Below are positions 10,393-22,351 of a stretch of DNA of 64,000 nt, in pieces. This stretch comes from Lumbricus rubellus (taxonomy: Eukaryota > Annelida > Clitellata > Crassiclitellata > Lumbricidae), in assembly GCA_945859605.1 (NCBI GenBank), contig OX243819.1:11527690-11591689 (forward strand). Reading direction: 5' to 3'. Under the pieces are notes generated by a model. It saw only the letters and a program-made list of their open reading frames with translations. It did not search any database and had not been told where the DNA came from. How positions within the stretch are numbered: position 1 is the stretch's first letter; the number at the start of each line of letters is the position of its first letter. Position numbers and translations under genes: made by a program.

Positions 10393-12341
10393 ATGGCATC
10401 GCCAGTCTTGGAGACGTTCTGTTGTTCGTTCGACCATCCCTCAGACGGTAACGCAACGATTTTGGTGCCGACATCATTGCGAGAGAAAATGATCGTGTAC
10501 AACATTCTTTGCGTGCTGTCTGCGACGCTCAGCGTTTGCGGTGCCGCGTATCAGTTGGTGCCAAAGCGACTGGCCAGACGAATCCGAAGCGAGAGTGAGG
10601 TCCAGTCCGTCCTTCGACAGACTTACATCATCAACTGGCTCACAGTGGCGGACCTACTGGCAACCATTGGTTAGAGATTTTTGGTTTCTTTTGACTCATT
10701 TACTCGTTCATTCATTTTGAGAAGTTATATAGCACCTCTTCAAGAGATCTACTCAAAGGTGCTCCAAGCTACAGCTAAAAAAGTAGAATTTTCAAGAGTG
10801 ACTTGTAAAAACAAGAGTTTTGCTTTGGCATCAGTTGCAAGGCTACTAGTGTGAGGCCATTCCAGATAAGTAAGGAAGACCCATAATCGAAAAGGCTCGG
10901 TGCTGCCTGATAAATGTGCGAGCTTGCGGCACCAAAAGCTGTTGCTGAAGTAAGTAAGTAATTTTCGTCTATTCAAAAATCAAGTTGACACACCATAGCC
11001 AATAACAGTATAGAGTATCGCAGTACAGAACATAAATAAGTATGATTGTTTGTGGGGGCGCGGTGGTGTAGTGGTGGCATCGGCGCCTTGGAGCCGAATG
11101 GTTCCAAGTTCGAATCCATCCTCAAGCCATCATGTAGGGACCTTGAGCAAGTCCTTCACTTGCAATTGCTTGGGCGCTTCGACGTGAAACTCTGATGCAG
11201 TGTCCACGCTGTAGTCGGGAGTACCTCTGAGTAAAGAGCTTGAAGGGGCACTAGTTATAGAAATGCAGAAATAAATAAATAAACTGGCAATGTTACAAAT
11301 GCTCCTACGGAGCAGAGAGTACTAGTGCCTACATACAAGACCCAGCCCAGTCAATGGGCTGCAAGGTCAAGTACAGGTCGACAGTGATCTGACAAATACG
11401 ATGGAGCACATGGCCTTATTAACGATGTGACAGCTAAATCACAATATCTATTAAAGAAGACCAGCCACTTGAGCCAGCGGTGAGGCAGCCATGAGTATAA
11501 AGTGACATCGTTTTCTTAGTGTCAGCCTATGAGGTTGAGTGGCCAGTCCTCTCCCTCGCCGCCTCATCTTCCCACCAACAGTATATGGTTGGTGTACTCG
11601 TTATGGCCATAGGCGCAACCACCCTATGGGACCCACGGGACGCGTCCCCCCCAACGTTTGAGTGGTCCTCTAACTTTATTAGTATGGTCCCCCCCCCAAC
11701 TTTTAGGACGTGATTGCGCCTATGGTTATGGCCAAGCTGGCTAGGGGCATAGGTGGAATTTCTGCCCTGGCGGGGATGATTTGAACCTCGACCTCTTGCT
11801 TGAGGGTCAAGCATACTGACCACTTGACAATCATGCACCCCATAAATGACAAATTAAACGTTGCATTGATGCAGGTCAACGAGTCAGCCGAAAAAGGTCT
11901 ATATAGACCCGCTAGCTTAATTACAAGGCTAACTAATTCAACTAATTAATTAACTAATTAATCGAATGTCCTTGCAAAGCATAAGAGGATTTGCATGGTG
12001 TAAGGAAGGTGCTTATTTCTTTGTATGCTTTTTCCAATATGTAGCAGAAATGTGAAGGGTTAGAATTCAGCGTCTTGTTTGTTTGAGGCCATACAGCAAG
12101 GTGGCTCAGAAACTAATATTATAACTGCAGAGATGGAAAGGTGTGGGAAAATAAACTGCTTCTTTTGCATATATCTAATCTTGGAGAAATTATTGTCCAC
12201 TGCTGGTATTATTATTATTTTTATGGTAAGTTTTACTGCTGTCGTCATTTTTATTATCATTATTGTTATCATTGTTGTTGTTGATGTCATCGTTGTCGTC
12301 ATCATCATCATCGTCGTCGTCGTCGTCACCATCATCACCAC

Positions 12342-12380
<39 letters not shown>

Positions 12381-15300
12381 TTAAATGGAGCTGCAGAAGA
12401 GACTGAGACTGTGGCATAAACAGGTTGTTAATGTTCAACGAGTCTTAAGTCCAATCTTTAAAATGATGTCTGCACAAGAAGTTTTCTGGCTGTACTAAGT
12501 TGACCCGGCCTGATGACCTTTGGCGGCTTTAGATCAAAGTTCGTGCTCGAGGAGCAGTGGTTCTCACCAGGATAGATTGTTGATGTTTGTTTTATTGCTT
12601 TTCTCTAAGGGTCTAACCACCTGACCTATATGAAGTAGCGTAGGGAGCATATTTTATGCCGTTAGTAGATTGTGGAGTTTTATTGACTGATGAGAATGAT
12701 AGATCTATGATGGATTGAATGATTGCTGATTGATTGATGAATGGGTGATTGACTGAATGATTAGTATTTAAATGAATGATTGTGATGAAATGAATGATTG
12801 TAATGTAATGAATGATTGGTGATTGATTGACTGAATGATTGGTGATTGTTTGAATGATTGGTGATCGACTGAATGGTTGTGGTTGATTGACTGAATGGTT
12901 GGTGATTGAACAACTAGTGATTGATTGAATGGCTGGTGATTGATTGAACAACTAGTGATTGAATGAATGATTGGTGATTGATTGAACAATAGGTGATTGT
13001 TTGAATAGTTTGTTATCGATGGTACAAATATTTAGTTAGTCTACAATTGAATCTCTAATTTATTTATTTCTTGTTTATTATACGATATTATATAGGCATA
13101 ATGGTCCGTTCCATTGTTTGGCTCGTTGACGAAATCACTGGACATGAAGTTCCGAATGAGGACGAACGACTGTTCTGTGCGATAAGCTCTGTAAGTTATC
13201 TGCTTCTGTACAGCATCATCTCTCCAGTGTATACTAACAATGTTAAGAGATCTATACATTCGTCTGTATCAGTCTGGGCACCCTCTTATTTGCGTGAGCG
13301 TTGTTTTTAGTCGTTTTCATTTCACTTTGTTGCAAGTTGCCTTTGTTCAATTAACTCGTATTTGTTTCGCTATGATAATCGTCAATAAAGCAAAATGGGA
13401 TGAAAATTGATTGACATGCATACATCCTGGATATGAACAGACATGATCTTGATCAATGACTTTATTGCCAATGGCTTCATATCCTGTCAGTAATACCGGT
13501 CCCAGCTATTAGAACAGAGAGCCAGCTTATCGATGATATTAAATGCAATTTGAGAAAGGAAGACTGAGGTTGAGAAAGAATGACATAAGTTACTGAACAG
13601 AAGAAGAAGAAGATACAGTATCAGTAACAGCACAGTAACAGTTGATTTGCAAAGAACAGTTGACTAGTTTGTTAGGCATGACCAGAGTGAGACATTATCA
13701 CATGACTTGGTTTAATGATGGTGAGACTGGGGAATTAGGAATCATATGAACCATTGTTCATTGTTGCATATATTATCTGTGATTAATGAACTGCGACTGC
13801 ATGGACTCATTTCAACTGTAATTGTGGCTTAGCAGAATTCAGGGTTTGATAAACAATTAACCACAATTTGAAACAAATCCTTTTCTGAACAGAACCTGTA
13901 TTCAATGTGCTAATACTTGTACATATGCACAAACGTTCATGCATTCTTGCCTCTGCCCTTACAGTCTGTTATTTAATTATTCACTTACGTCTGAGGACGT
14001 CAGACTGTCCTTCATGCCTGGGCAATGATCAGAAGCACATGTCAATCACTTATAATCACATCTGTCAGTCGTGTACTTCTCAGACATTTGCTTTGAACTT
14101 TCAGTCGGTTCTCTTACCTGTCAATCATCCTAGTCTGCCATTTGGTTTGTTCAAAATAACAAGCGTTTGCTTAAAACTACTACCATTATTTTGTTTGTGT
14201 TTTAGGGATGGATTCAATTCTTTTATCTTTCAACGTTCTTCTGGACTTTAGTCTTTGCTCTTGACACATACTTCCTGACAGTCAACAAACAGAGGTTGGT
14301 CATCCCATAAAAGCTAATACCACATGGCCATCAATGGTGCCATAAATTTTCCATGGCATGATGCTAAATATACCACCATAATGGCTGTTATGACCGCAAG
14401 GCTACTGTCGCTGCTATTTTTGTTGTTTTCCATTAATACTGTAGTTCCTATAAATACTGGTATTGATTTTACTATATGCCCTTTGTCCAAATTCCCTGCT
14501 GTTGCTACTAACCTACTACATTGCTCCCACTATTTGCTATCACAGCTGTTGTGATACTATTGCTGTGTGCAATCCTTCTAAATGTATCAAATTTATACCC
14601 ACTTCATTTTTAAAGCTTGTAAAGTGCAGAATGAACACACGCACATTGTTGGTATAATTGTGATCATATTAGTACGTGAAATCATCACAAAGTCAATCAA
14701 TTAGCACAGATGGGTGGGGGTGGGTGGGAGGCATTTGCATCAGGACATTCCCATGTTAGCCTACGCATACATAAGAAGTTCTTTAATTTGCTTTAAAATG
14801 TTTGATGGATACAGCAGTTCTTATGTGCTCAGGAGGGGATTTCATTGCTATGATGATGGGGTGATGTATTGCTTGTGGCTATGATGCCGTTGATGATTAT
14901 AATGATGTGGTATTGTCATTGAATCAATTGTTTTACTTTTCAGCCATCAACCTCTTTACCATGTGCTCTGTTGGGGTATTCCTGCCGTCCTCTGCCTTGT
15001 TGGCCTCATGCCTCTTTACATGCCAAACCTCTTGCAGTAAGTTTACATGCTTTTATCGTTGTTCATGTAAATATGCACTGATGTAAAATTGCAAGTTAGG
15101 CCTAAAAAAATGTTGTGTTTCCGGTAACAAAGCTAAAAAAAATTGGGTAGGTCAGAAAACATTTTTATTTTGGTAAATATTTTTATGCAGTTACTATCCG
15201 AAAAAGTATACCGTAGATACTCGAGTATAACGTCACCCGCATATAACGCGAGGTTTGGAATTTTGGCAGATATATTGATAAAAAGTGCAAGACCCGCATA

Positions 15301-18300
15301 TAACGCGAGGGCTAACATTTTCGAAATTATCAGGAAATTAGACGGCCAAACTTTAGCAGTTGTTATTAAATCTTATGCAAAATACGACCCAAACCATGTC
15401 CAAATGCTTCAAAATTCGATCTCCCTAACCAAATACTACAAAATAGATCTACGCACATCTGACATTTTGTTTGTAATACCGTATTAAAAAAAAAAAAAAA
15501 TTAGCCAAATTGCGAGTTTGTTCTTATTTGAATAAATTAAACTTTCTTTCAACATGTGAGCGAAAATTAATGTAGTTCCTTCCAATGCAATGCTAGTACC
15601 AAAGACTAAAAGTTTCGAAGATCAAGTCTCTTACAAATTAATGTCTGCTGGCACAGCCGATGGAGTCAGCCTACCATCCATGCATTTAAGCTGTTCAGCA
15701 ACACATGCGTCAGCGCATTTAAAATTGTTGCATTCATTGGTTATGTCACTACAAGGACTGTGGGGAACCAGCGTATCGGAGCTACTGGGATGCAAATTAC
15801 CGCGTGTACAAACTAATATAAGGTGGTATGCGATAGCGATGATCCAATATCAGTTTAAAAGCATCAAATGACTTCAACACAGTAAAATATATTGTGTAAT
15901 AAAAGTTAAGTTTCAACTAGTCTCGCATATATCGCGACTACCCCACTTTCTGCTCAGAAATTTGACCTCAAAAACTCGCATTATATGCGAGTATCTACGG
16001 TACCACACTAGTCTTTTTTGCACAAAGGTACACGCTGCAACAAAGTATGTGTTCTAAGCAAGTATAAACTGCCTATTTCCCGACTGTCTGCACCTAAAAC
16101 TGCTCTAGAAAAACAGTCCTATTAATTTCATTTTGTTGACGTCTTTTCTGTTATGTCAATACAAATGTTAAAAAAAAATATTTTAAAAAATTTAAATTTT
16201 TTTATATACAAATTTTGTTATAAAAATTTTTTTTTCAGAATTTTACAAAATTTTTTGAGTCACGGCAATAAAAGAGGGTCGGTCGGGTTACCGGAAACAC
16301 AACATTTTTTAGGCCTTACGAACGGTCATAAAGGAAATAAATATTGCTTTAGAACTCAAATCTGAGTGTAGCTTCTTTGAGACATTGTCAATCAGACATT
16401 GACTCTATAATTTTTCTATATGAATGCAAGAAAATTATTGGCATACAAGAAAACTTACTGGTTGCTGCTTACCATAGTTGTAAAAAACGTTTTTCTCCGT
16501 TTTTTATTTTTCCCATCGTTTTTTTATCGTTTTTTAAAATTTATTTATCTTTATTTATACATTTACTTTCTATTATAATTTTCTTTAATTTTAATTTTTT
16601 CTGATATTTCTTATGTTTTCCGCCAACTCTCAAGGATCCAGCTAACTAAAGTCATTATTTCAATGTTTAACATCATCATTTAAGAGATAGCCTACGTGTA
16701 GTAGGTTCCTAATCAAGATTTTCATGGTTAAAATGGGGTTTTAGATGTAGCAAAGTCAAATTATTTTCCGTTCTCGTTTTTTATCGGTTTTTTGTCGTTT
16801 TTTATTTTTTTGAAAAAACGTCGTTTTTTACCATTTTTTATTTTGTTTTCATCGTTTTTTACATCTATGCTGCTTACGTTGTAGGTGTACAAAGGATGTG
16901 GCACATCTCCTTCCAAATTTCCTTGTCACTTACATTCCACTTCTACTCACGATGGTCGCAAATCCAATCCTATACTCGAAGGCTTCCAATGCAGGTAGTT
17001 ATTAACTTAGTTTTATTAGTTATTATTATTATTATCGTGTGCTGTTGTGGTTCTAAGTGTTGTTGCTGCCATTGGGGGTATGCGGGTGCCTTGATGTCAC
17101 GCAGCAATGTGAGTTCATTGTTCTAAGACAATGATCCTTTGCACTTGCAGTGTGAATTTGGACAATGCAACAATGTCATGATGCCATGTGGTATGGCATG
17201 TTCTTTCATTCATTCATTCATTCATTCATTCATTCATTCATATCTAAAATTTACATTTCAAGACAGTCGATAATTAAAATTAATCTCTTTAGTAGCAATT
17301 TTAAACATGTCACATTCTAAGCAATTCTACGATGTGACGTATTTATTATTAACTCTTTATCGACTGAGGATATAGGATTTCTTATACCATTTACTACACT
17401 GGTCACTAAAGTGTTAATCACTGTGAAGGCAGGGGCGGATACAGGAATTTTCGAAGGGGGGGGCCAAAAAAATTTGGGCCTGGGTCGGAATTTTTTTGTC
17501 GTTTGGCCGAAACCAGAGTTTAATTTAGTCCCCCCTCTGGGGGTGAGAGTGGTGAGGGAGGGGTATGGGGAGGGGGATATCCCCTCCCCACCAGAAACTT
17601 TTTGAATTTTCACATGCAATTGTAGCATTTTAAGCTGTTTTCTTAGCAAAATAGCTGTATTTTCAGTGCTTATAAGAGTGCCACAAAATCTCAATAAATA
17701 TAGACTATACTTTAAAAATAGGGTTTTTTTAAATTTCCACACTGCAACAGTGCTCTTGTGAGATGTCATTTGAACAGAATTACTCAATTTGTTCAGTACT
17801 AATAAAAAATATATATAATTACAATATTAATAATATCTATATTATGTATCGAGTTCAGCGGCTCAGTTTTGCTGTTGCTGGGTTATTATAGTGAATAACG
17901 TCAGACATGAGTATAATTATATTACATAAGCTGACTTTTCAGCAGAAGTATCAGCTTATCCCTGTTTTCTAAGATGGTCCTGAATTACCAGAACACACTT
18001 TGCAGTTAAATAATAACAAATGGTACACAAACCAGCCAATAACTAATAAATTTGGGGGGGTCAAAATCTGAAAGTCATGTAGTAACGATGTTGTTTTACC
18101 AGGTGTTCAAATAACAGAACCAAAACATTTTGAAATTTGAGTTTAAAATTTGAAAGATAGCGCTGGAGAGAAGCTATTCGGTCGAACAAAAATAGTATTT
18201 GTGCAAATATTAAGAGTAAGTAACACTCATTTTAACAGAGGATTGTATCAGATTGCTAAAAACAATTCAGTATATGCAGTATACATGTAGCCTATAATAC

Positions 18301-21300
18301 AAGGAATGCACTCTTATAGGCATGCACGGAGTTTATCAGGGCTAGGGGCTAAGGACCCCCCAAGAACCCACAGATTTAAAAATTGGCCGTACATTTTCAG
18401 GGGCTAGGAGGAGCTTGCAATCAATTTTTTTCTATTTTTTTGCATATTTTATTTAGATATTTGCACAAGAATCAAACCCTTTACCCAGAGTTAAATAATC
18501 ATGTATAAGCCTAGGCCTACATGTAATTTAGCAGGAAAAGCTCTAGCTTTATCCTGCATTCCATAATGGTCAGGATTTGGAAAATAAATTGAACATTTAG
18601 CCTACCATCGGTAGGCCTATAACAGGCAACTTTTTGATGTGCCCATTGAACCTGTTGAACTTTTAACATAATATAAAAAAATCCTTCAAAGTTATTTCCA
18701 AATGTGTGTCAGGTAACGCATGGGCTTACTGTTGACAATTCCATCAGCGGTAACTTCTGCAAAGAGATCATTTATCAAACACAAAATGATAGATTTAAAT
18801 GTTTGAAGATCTACAATATCTAATTAACATCTTGTGGATTTGGCGAGGTTGACCTTTGAAGCCTTTGAGTATAATATTGCTAGAACAATCGAGTTTGAAA
18901 CTGACACAAGAAAATTTGTAGAAAAAGGGGCCAGGAGTGCTCCTTTCTTGAGCAAATAGGTAAATTGAGGTTTTTTAGAAGCATAGATCAAACTCTTGTT
19001 CGTGAAAGTGGTTTCCAAAGTTTTTATTTCACAATGCAATTGTGCAAGAGGCTTACATTTGAGTCTCAGATTGAAGTGAAGGCACACACTGGCAGTGGAC
19101 AGTTGGTTGACAAGTTGCATTGCAAATGTTGCCTGGTAGATTGCATATATAATATTATATATATATATATTATCCATGACATTATGGCTATGTTATGGAT
19201 CATGGATGTATGTTATATCTGGCTTAGGGCCATAACCAGAGACTTTCCCGATAAATAATAATAGTGAATAATAGCTATTGTAGGTCTACTGCATACAGCA
19301 TACAACATTGCTCCTATTAGCTGTTATTAATGGCAAACAAAAGTATTTTTAAAAGTATTTATGTATTTATAATATGAAGCACAGAATGCTCAAAACATTT
19401 CCAAGTTAAAGTATGAATATACCTCACTGTATTATATTATTTTTAAGACTACAGTAAATAAAATACGTCCCACCACTGAATGAAACATAGTAAGAAATAA
19501 ATAAGAACAAGAAGTAAACAAGTGTGATCATTCACCGCAGTTTCTTGCACATATAGACTAAATTCAAAACTTAACAAGTTGCATTTGGAAAAAACTAAAT
19601 TAATTCCTAATACTATTGTTAGTGTTAACTTGCTTTGTAATTAATAGTTAGTTGCTATTGGTTTTAATTGTGTTTATTGGTGTTAATATTTTTACATTTT
19701 ACTATGAATATATACACGAATAACATACATTGTATGCCATAAATTATAGTCGGATAGGCCTACTGTTGAAAGATTATTTCTTTTCGTTGCTTTATATTAA
19801 GACAATGCAATTGTCTGAGAGGCTTAGATTTTAAATACATTTATATATCAATTCTCCTGGCCAGGACTGATCCCCTGCAAAAAATCTTTTGGGTGACCAT
19901 GAATGGGGGGGCCACGTCCCATGGAGATTTGGAATGGGGGGGGCCATGGCCGGATTGGCCCCCCCCCTGGATCCGCCCCTGTGTGAAGGTAATTAGCATT
20001 CGTAATTTTACGATGGGATGTATTTATTATTAACCCTTTACCGACCGAGAGTGTATGATTTCTTATTTGCCATTTACTGCACTGCGGTCAGTAAAGGGTT
20101 AATGGATGTGGGGGTAATTAGCATTCGTGATGTTGTTTCAGTGCAGCTACACATGTATGGCAGCGGTTCGTTTACAGACCGTGAACGGCTGATCATACAG
20201 TCGATGAAGATGCGGTTTCGAGCGATTATAATTGCGTTCTACGCCTGGTCAGTTTTTTCCAATTTCAGTAACCAATGGTAAGGAGGTAGAATGGTAGAGG
20301 TCACACCACTATGTTTCTTTCTCACTTAAAAACTGTTTTATTTAGCTGTTGTTGGACTGGGAGCGCTTCTGAGGGAATTTCCAGATACATATACCTGGCC
20401 TTTCTCTTGGGGGGTTGCACACACTGGGAGCACTTCTGAAAGGCTCTTGCTGTGAGAAGCACTCTATAAGTGGCCAGATACAATGCAATATTATCAATTG
20501 TTCTTAGGCTACTTTCTTTGAAACTTGTTGAAGGTTGCTATGCACTGTAAACATAATTATGCCTGTAGATTTGCTGTGTGATATGATCCACTTGACAATG
20601 TCAAGTTCTCATGATCACCTCATGACAACTTCTTATGCTCTCCTGATGTCAACTTGTTTATGGTCACCGGATGTCAACTTCTTATGCTCACCTGATGCCT
20701 TAAAATCAAATCCAAAGACAGTTCATCCATTTCCAATAAATTTGACTGTTAATTATGTCAGCAAATGGAATAATACTATTTACTTCTGCATGTTTGGACA
20801 AAGATCACTAGACCATGCTGTTGTATCTGTTGTATGCCTGGTCAACACTGGTCCTTGGAGACATGGTGCAGTGCTCATTGAAGTATAGTTGGATGTATGT
20901 ATAAGCACTTGTATAGCCCTCTTCATGATTGCTACTCAGAGGTGCTCCCTACTAATGTGAAAACACACAATCGGAGTTTCACGTCGAAGCGCATGAGCGA
21001 TTACGAGTGAAGGACTTGCTCAAGGTCCCTACACGGCGAATTGAGGTGGATTTGAACCCGAAACCTTCCGACTCCACGGCACCGAACATGCCCCTACACC
21101 ACTGCGCCCCACAAAAAAACCGCAACTGAACAATCCAATTACCATTCCGTACAGGGTACATGATTTGAGAAAGTGCTTTAATTTTTCTGATGCACCAGGA
21201 TTCGAACCCACAGGCGGAACTGTAAATCAAACATATTACCCGTAGGATCCATCTGCTATTGTTTCTTCTGGTTTTTGGCATATTTGCTGTTTTCTTTTGC

Positions 21301-22242
21301 AGTTGGCTGCCAAATCTGATCAGTGGCCTCTTTGTACCGGCCTTGGTTAAAGTATATGGACTGAGAAGTGTGTTTCTTGTTGTTTTATTACTTTCAGTAA
21401 GTACCGTATTTCTGCTTAAAAGATTGGTAATTTGATGCATTATAGTTGCAAATTAATTATGGTATTAATTATGGTATGCATTAGGTAATGTGGCAACTTT
21501 GTAAATTATTGCCCAGATTGATTACGTTATTTTATTACATTACCATACTTGATTGAATGCAATTACTTGTTTTACCTTAAGTATATGGCAATTAGGTGAC
21601 AGAGTCAACTTGGCTTGTTTCTTTTGTGGACAAATGACAGCTGGAACTAGGAACTGCTTTTTACTGAGTTCACAAAGAGATCAAAAACTGCTATGTCATT
21701 TCTTTCATGTCTTGAGTGAATTCATTGCATTATTGATGTTCATACATGGAAAGCTTGGCAGTGATGAATCTTGCTTATTACAGAAATTAGTGGAGTGGCA
21801 GAGTTTTCAAATGTGTTCCTCAGTTATTGAAAGTTCAGAGTAGCCTCATTAGCAAATATTTTTGTCCGAAATGATGGGCATGATTTCTGAGTCCCTTGTG
21901 GTAGTATCCTACTTACTTGAAGGTTAAGTTTGTCTGTACTCCTTGTTTACTTCCAGTAATACTTGTATTTAGGTGCTTCTGTGTACTTGTTTGCATAATC
22001 CTGTGTACTTTAGGAGCTCTTTTCTTGGTGCTATATAACTGATCGAAGTGCATACTTACTTGTAGGCTACCTTGAACCCTCTACAGGGCTTTCTCAACAG
22101 CATCCTGTACAAAGGAGTTGGGCTCTGTCCAACCATGTACTTGACTATGATTGACAATGACAAAAGAGTCATCACCAATGACACCGAGTCGTCGACACGA
22201 CTTCAGGAGTCGGCCGAGACTGTGCCTCTGCTCAGAGAGTGA
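10393..22242 (+). CDS. GPR143: G-protein coupled receptor 143 (ocular albinism type 1 protein), complete, 8 exons
   Basis: Exons are 10393-10669, 13096-13190, 14206-14294, 14944-15036, 16885-16994, 20142-20247, 21303-21396 and 22066-22242. All splice sites are GT-AG and all phases agree, giving 346 aa (human 404). The protein begins MASPVLETFCC, like the human receptor. Family blocks follow: IMVRSIVWLV (TM2), GWIQFFYLSTFFWTL (TM3), YIPLLLTMVANPILY (TM5), CWLPNLISG (TM6) and TLNPLQGFLNS (TM7). In vertebrates this is an intracellular receptor of melanosomes and lysosomes that couples to G-alpha-i and regulates organelle size and transport. The C-terminus ends ETVPLLRE, an acidic dileucine sorting motif at residues 339-344. 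Introns are full of transposons. I chose the ATG at 10393 because it gives the conserved MASP start; the upstream in-frame codons lack an ATG. Confidence 0.95.
11053..11282 (+). repeat. tRNA-derived SINE, family 1
   Basis: The head GGCGCGGTGGTGTAGTGGTG, the B-box GTTCGAATCC, the body GGGACCTTGAGCAAGTCCTT and an AAATAAATAAATAAA-type tail are all present. It lies in intron 1 of GPR143. Confidence 0.85.
11515..11842 (-). repeat. tRNA-derived SINE-like repeat, family 2, split by a MITE
   Basis: The same family as 975-1217, with the tRNA-like B-box region GGGGATGATTTGAACCTCGA on the plus strand near 11774. It is interrupted at 11608-11724 by a small inverted-repeat element whose target duplication is SINE sequence. 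Confidence 0.6.
11608..11724. mobile_element. 117-bp hAT-type MITE inserted in a SINE
   Basis: Perfect 11-bp terminal inverted repeats (CATAGGCGCAA and TTGCGCCTATG) are flanked by the 8-bp duplication GTTATGGC at 11600-11607 and 11725-11732. An 8-bp duplication is the hAT pattern. The interior is two C-rich runs and has no coding capacity. Confidence 0.85.
12190..12380. repeat. ATC/GTC trinucleotide microsatellite
   Basis: A pure (ATC)n run ends at about 12380 and is preceded by decayed GTT/GTC/ATC repeats. Long open frames of repeated Met, Asp or Ile in this region are artefacts of it. Confidence 0.9.
12690..13015. repeat. Minisatellite of TGATTGATTGAATGA-type units
   Basis: About 325 bp of imperfect tandem units such as GATTGGTGATTGATTGA and GACTGAATGATT fill intron 1 of GPR143, ending 80 bp before exon 2. 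Confidence 0.85.
15099..16315. mobile_element. Harbinger/PIF-type MITE carrying a nested TA-element
   Basis: Terminal inverted repeats of about 29 bp (GGCCTAAAAAAATGTTGTGT inward on the left, its complement ending TTTTTTAGGCC on the right) are flanked by TTA at 15096-15098 and 16316-16318. The 3-bp TTA duplication is typical of Harbinger. The element is split by the insertion at 15211-16000. It lies in GPR143 intron 4. Confidence 0.75.
15211..16000. mobile_element. 790-bp pogo/mariner-type element nested in a Harbinger MITE
   Basis: The ends CCGTAGATACTCG and CGAGTATCTACGG form inverted repeats flanked by TA on both sides (15209-15210, 16001-16002), the Tc1/mariner/pogo pattern. Near the left end, ACCCGCATATAACGCGAGG occurs twice (about 15235 and 15292). 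No transposase can be recognised, so it is non-autonomous or decayed. Confidence 0.75.
16473..16869. mobile_element. hAT-type MITE ending 15 bp before GPR143 exon 5
   Basis: Inverted repeats of 17 bp (CATAGTTGTAAAAAACG and CGTTTTTTACATCTATG, one mismatch) are flanked by the 8-bp duplication CTGCTTAC at 16465-16472 and 16870-16877. The body is rich in CGTTTTTTATCG runs. The next exon begins at 16885, so the pyrimidine-rich DNA before its acceptor comes from the element. A second copy lies at 58811-60222. Confidence 0.9.
17211..17240. repeat. (CATT)n microsatellite
   Basis: Several uninterrupted CATT units lie in GPR143 intron 5. Confidence 0.85.
17353..17413. mobile_element. Tiny TTAA-flanked MITE, decayed copy
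   Basis: Flanked by TTAA, with ends CTCTTTATCGACT and GGTCACTAAAGTG that match the better copy at 20034-20098. The surrounding DNA (TTTATTATTAAC on the left) also matches, so a segment of about 105 bp was duplicated. Confidence 0.55.
17430..19981. mobile_element. 2.55-kb hAT-type element in GPR143 intron 5
   Basis: It starts CAGGGGCGGATACAGG and ends CCTGGATCCGCCCCTG, an imperfect terminal inverted repeat. The 8-bp duplication TGTGAAGG flanks it at 17422-17429 and 19982-19989. No intact transposase frame is visible. About 500 bp from its left end matches, in inverse orientation, the right part of the element at 41459-42892, so both belong to one group. Confidence 0.85.
20034..20098. mobile_element. 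65-bp piggyBac-type MITE
   Basis: Ends CCCTTTACCGACC and GGTCAGTAAAGGG form inverted repeats flanked by TTAA at 20030-20033 and 20099-20102. It lies 43 bp upstream of GPR143 exon 6. Confidence 0.65.
20340..20490 (+). mobile_element. 5'-truncated LINE 3' end (CR1/L2-like)
   Basis: The sequence ends GAGCACTTCTGAAAGGCTCT, then GTGAGAAGCACTCTATAAGT and CCAGATACAATGCAAT. It is the same 3' end as the copies in the TLR introns and at 54740-55070. Confidence 0.65.
20911..21110 (-). repeat. tRNA-derived SINE, family 1 (minus)
   Basis: The reverse complement gives the head GGGGCGCAGTGGTGTAGGGG, a B-box region, and the body AGGGACCTTGAGCAAGTCCT. It lies in GPR143 intron 6. Confidence 0.8.
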
Positions 22243-22351
22243 GTCGGCGATGCACTACGACTACATGAGTTCCTGCTCATTTAATACTTCAGCCACCGAA
22301 TAGTTCAGTAGGCCTAACTGAATACTTCAACCATGGAATAGTTCAGCCATA

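Noticed and set aside
12060..12438. Open frames rich in Met, Ile or Asp
   Set aside because: Products of the ATC/GTC microsatellite; overlapping frames on both strands are all open for the same reason.
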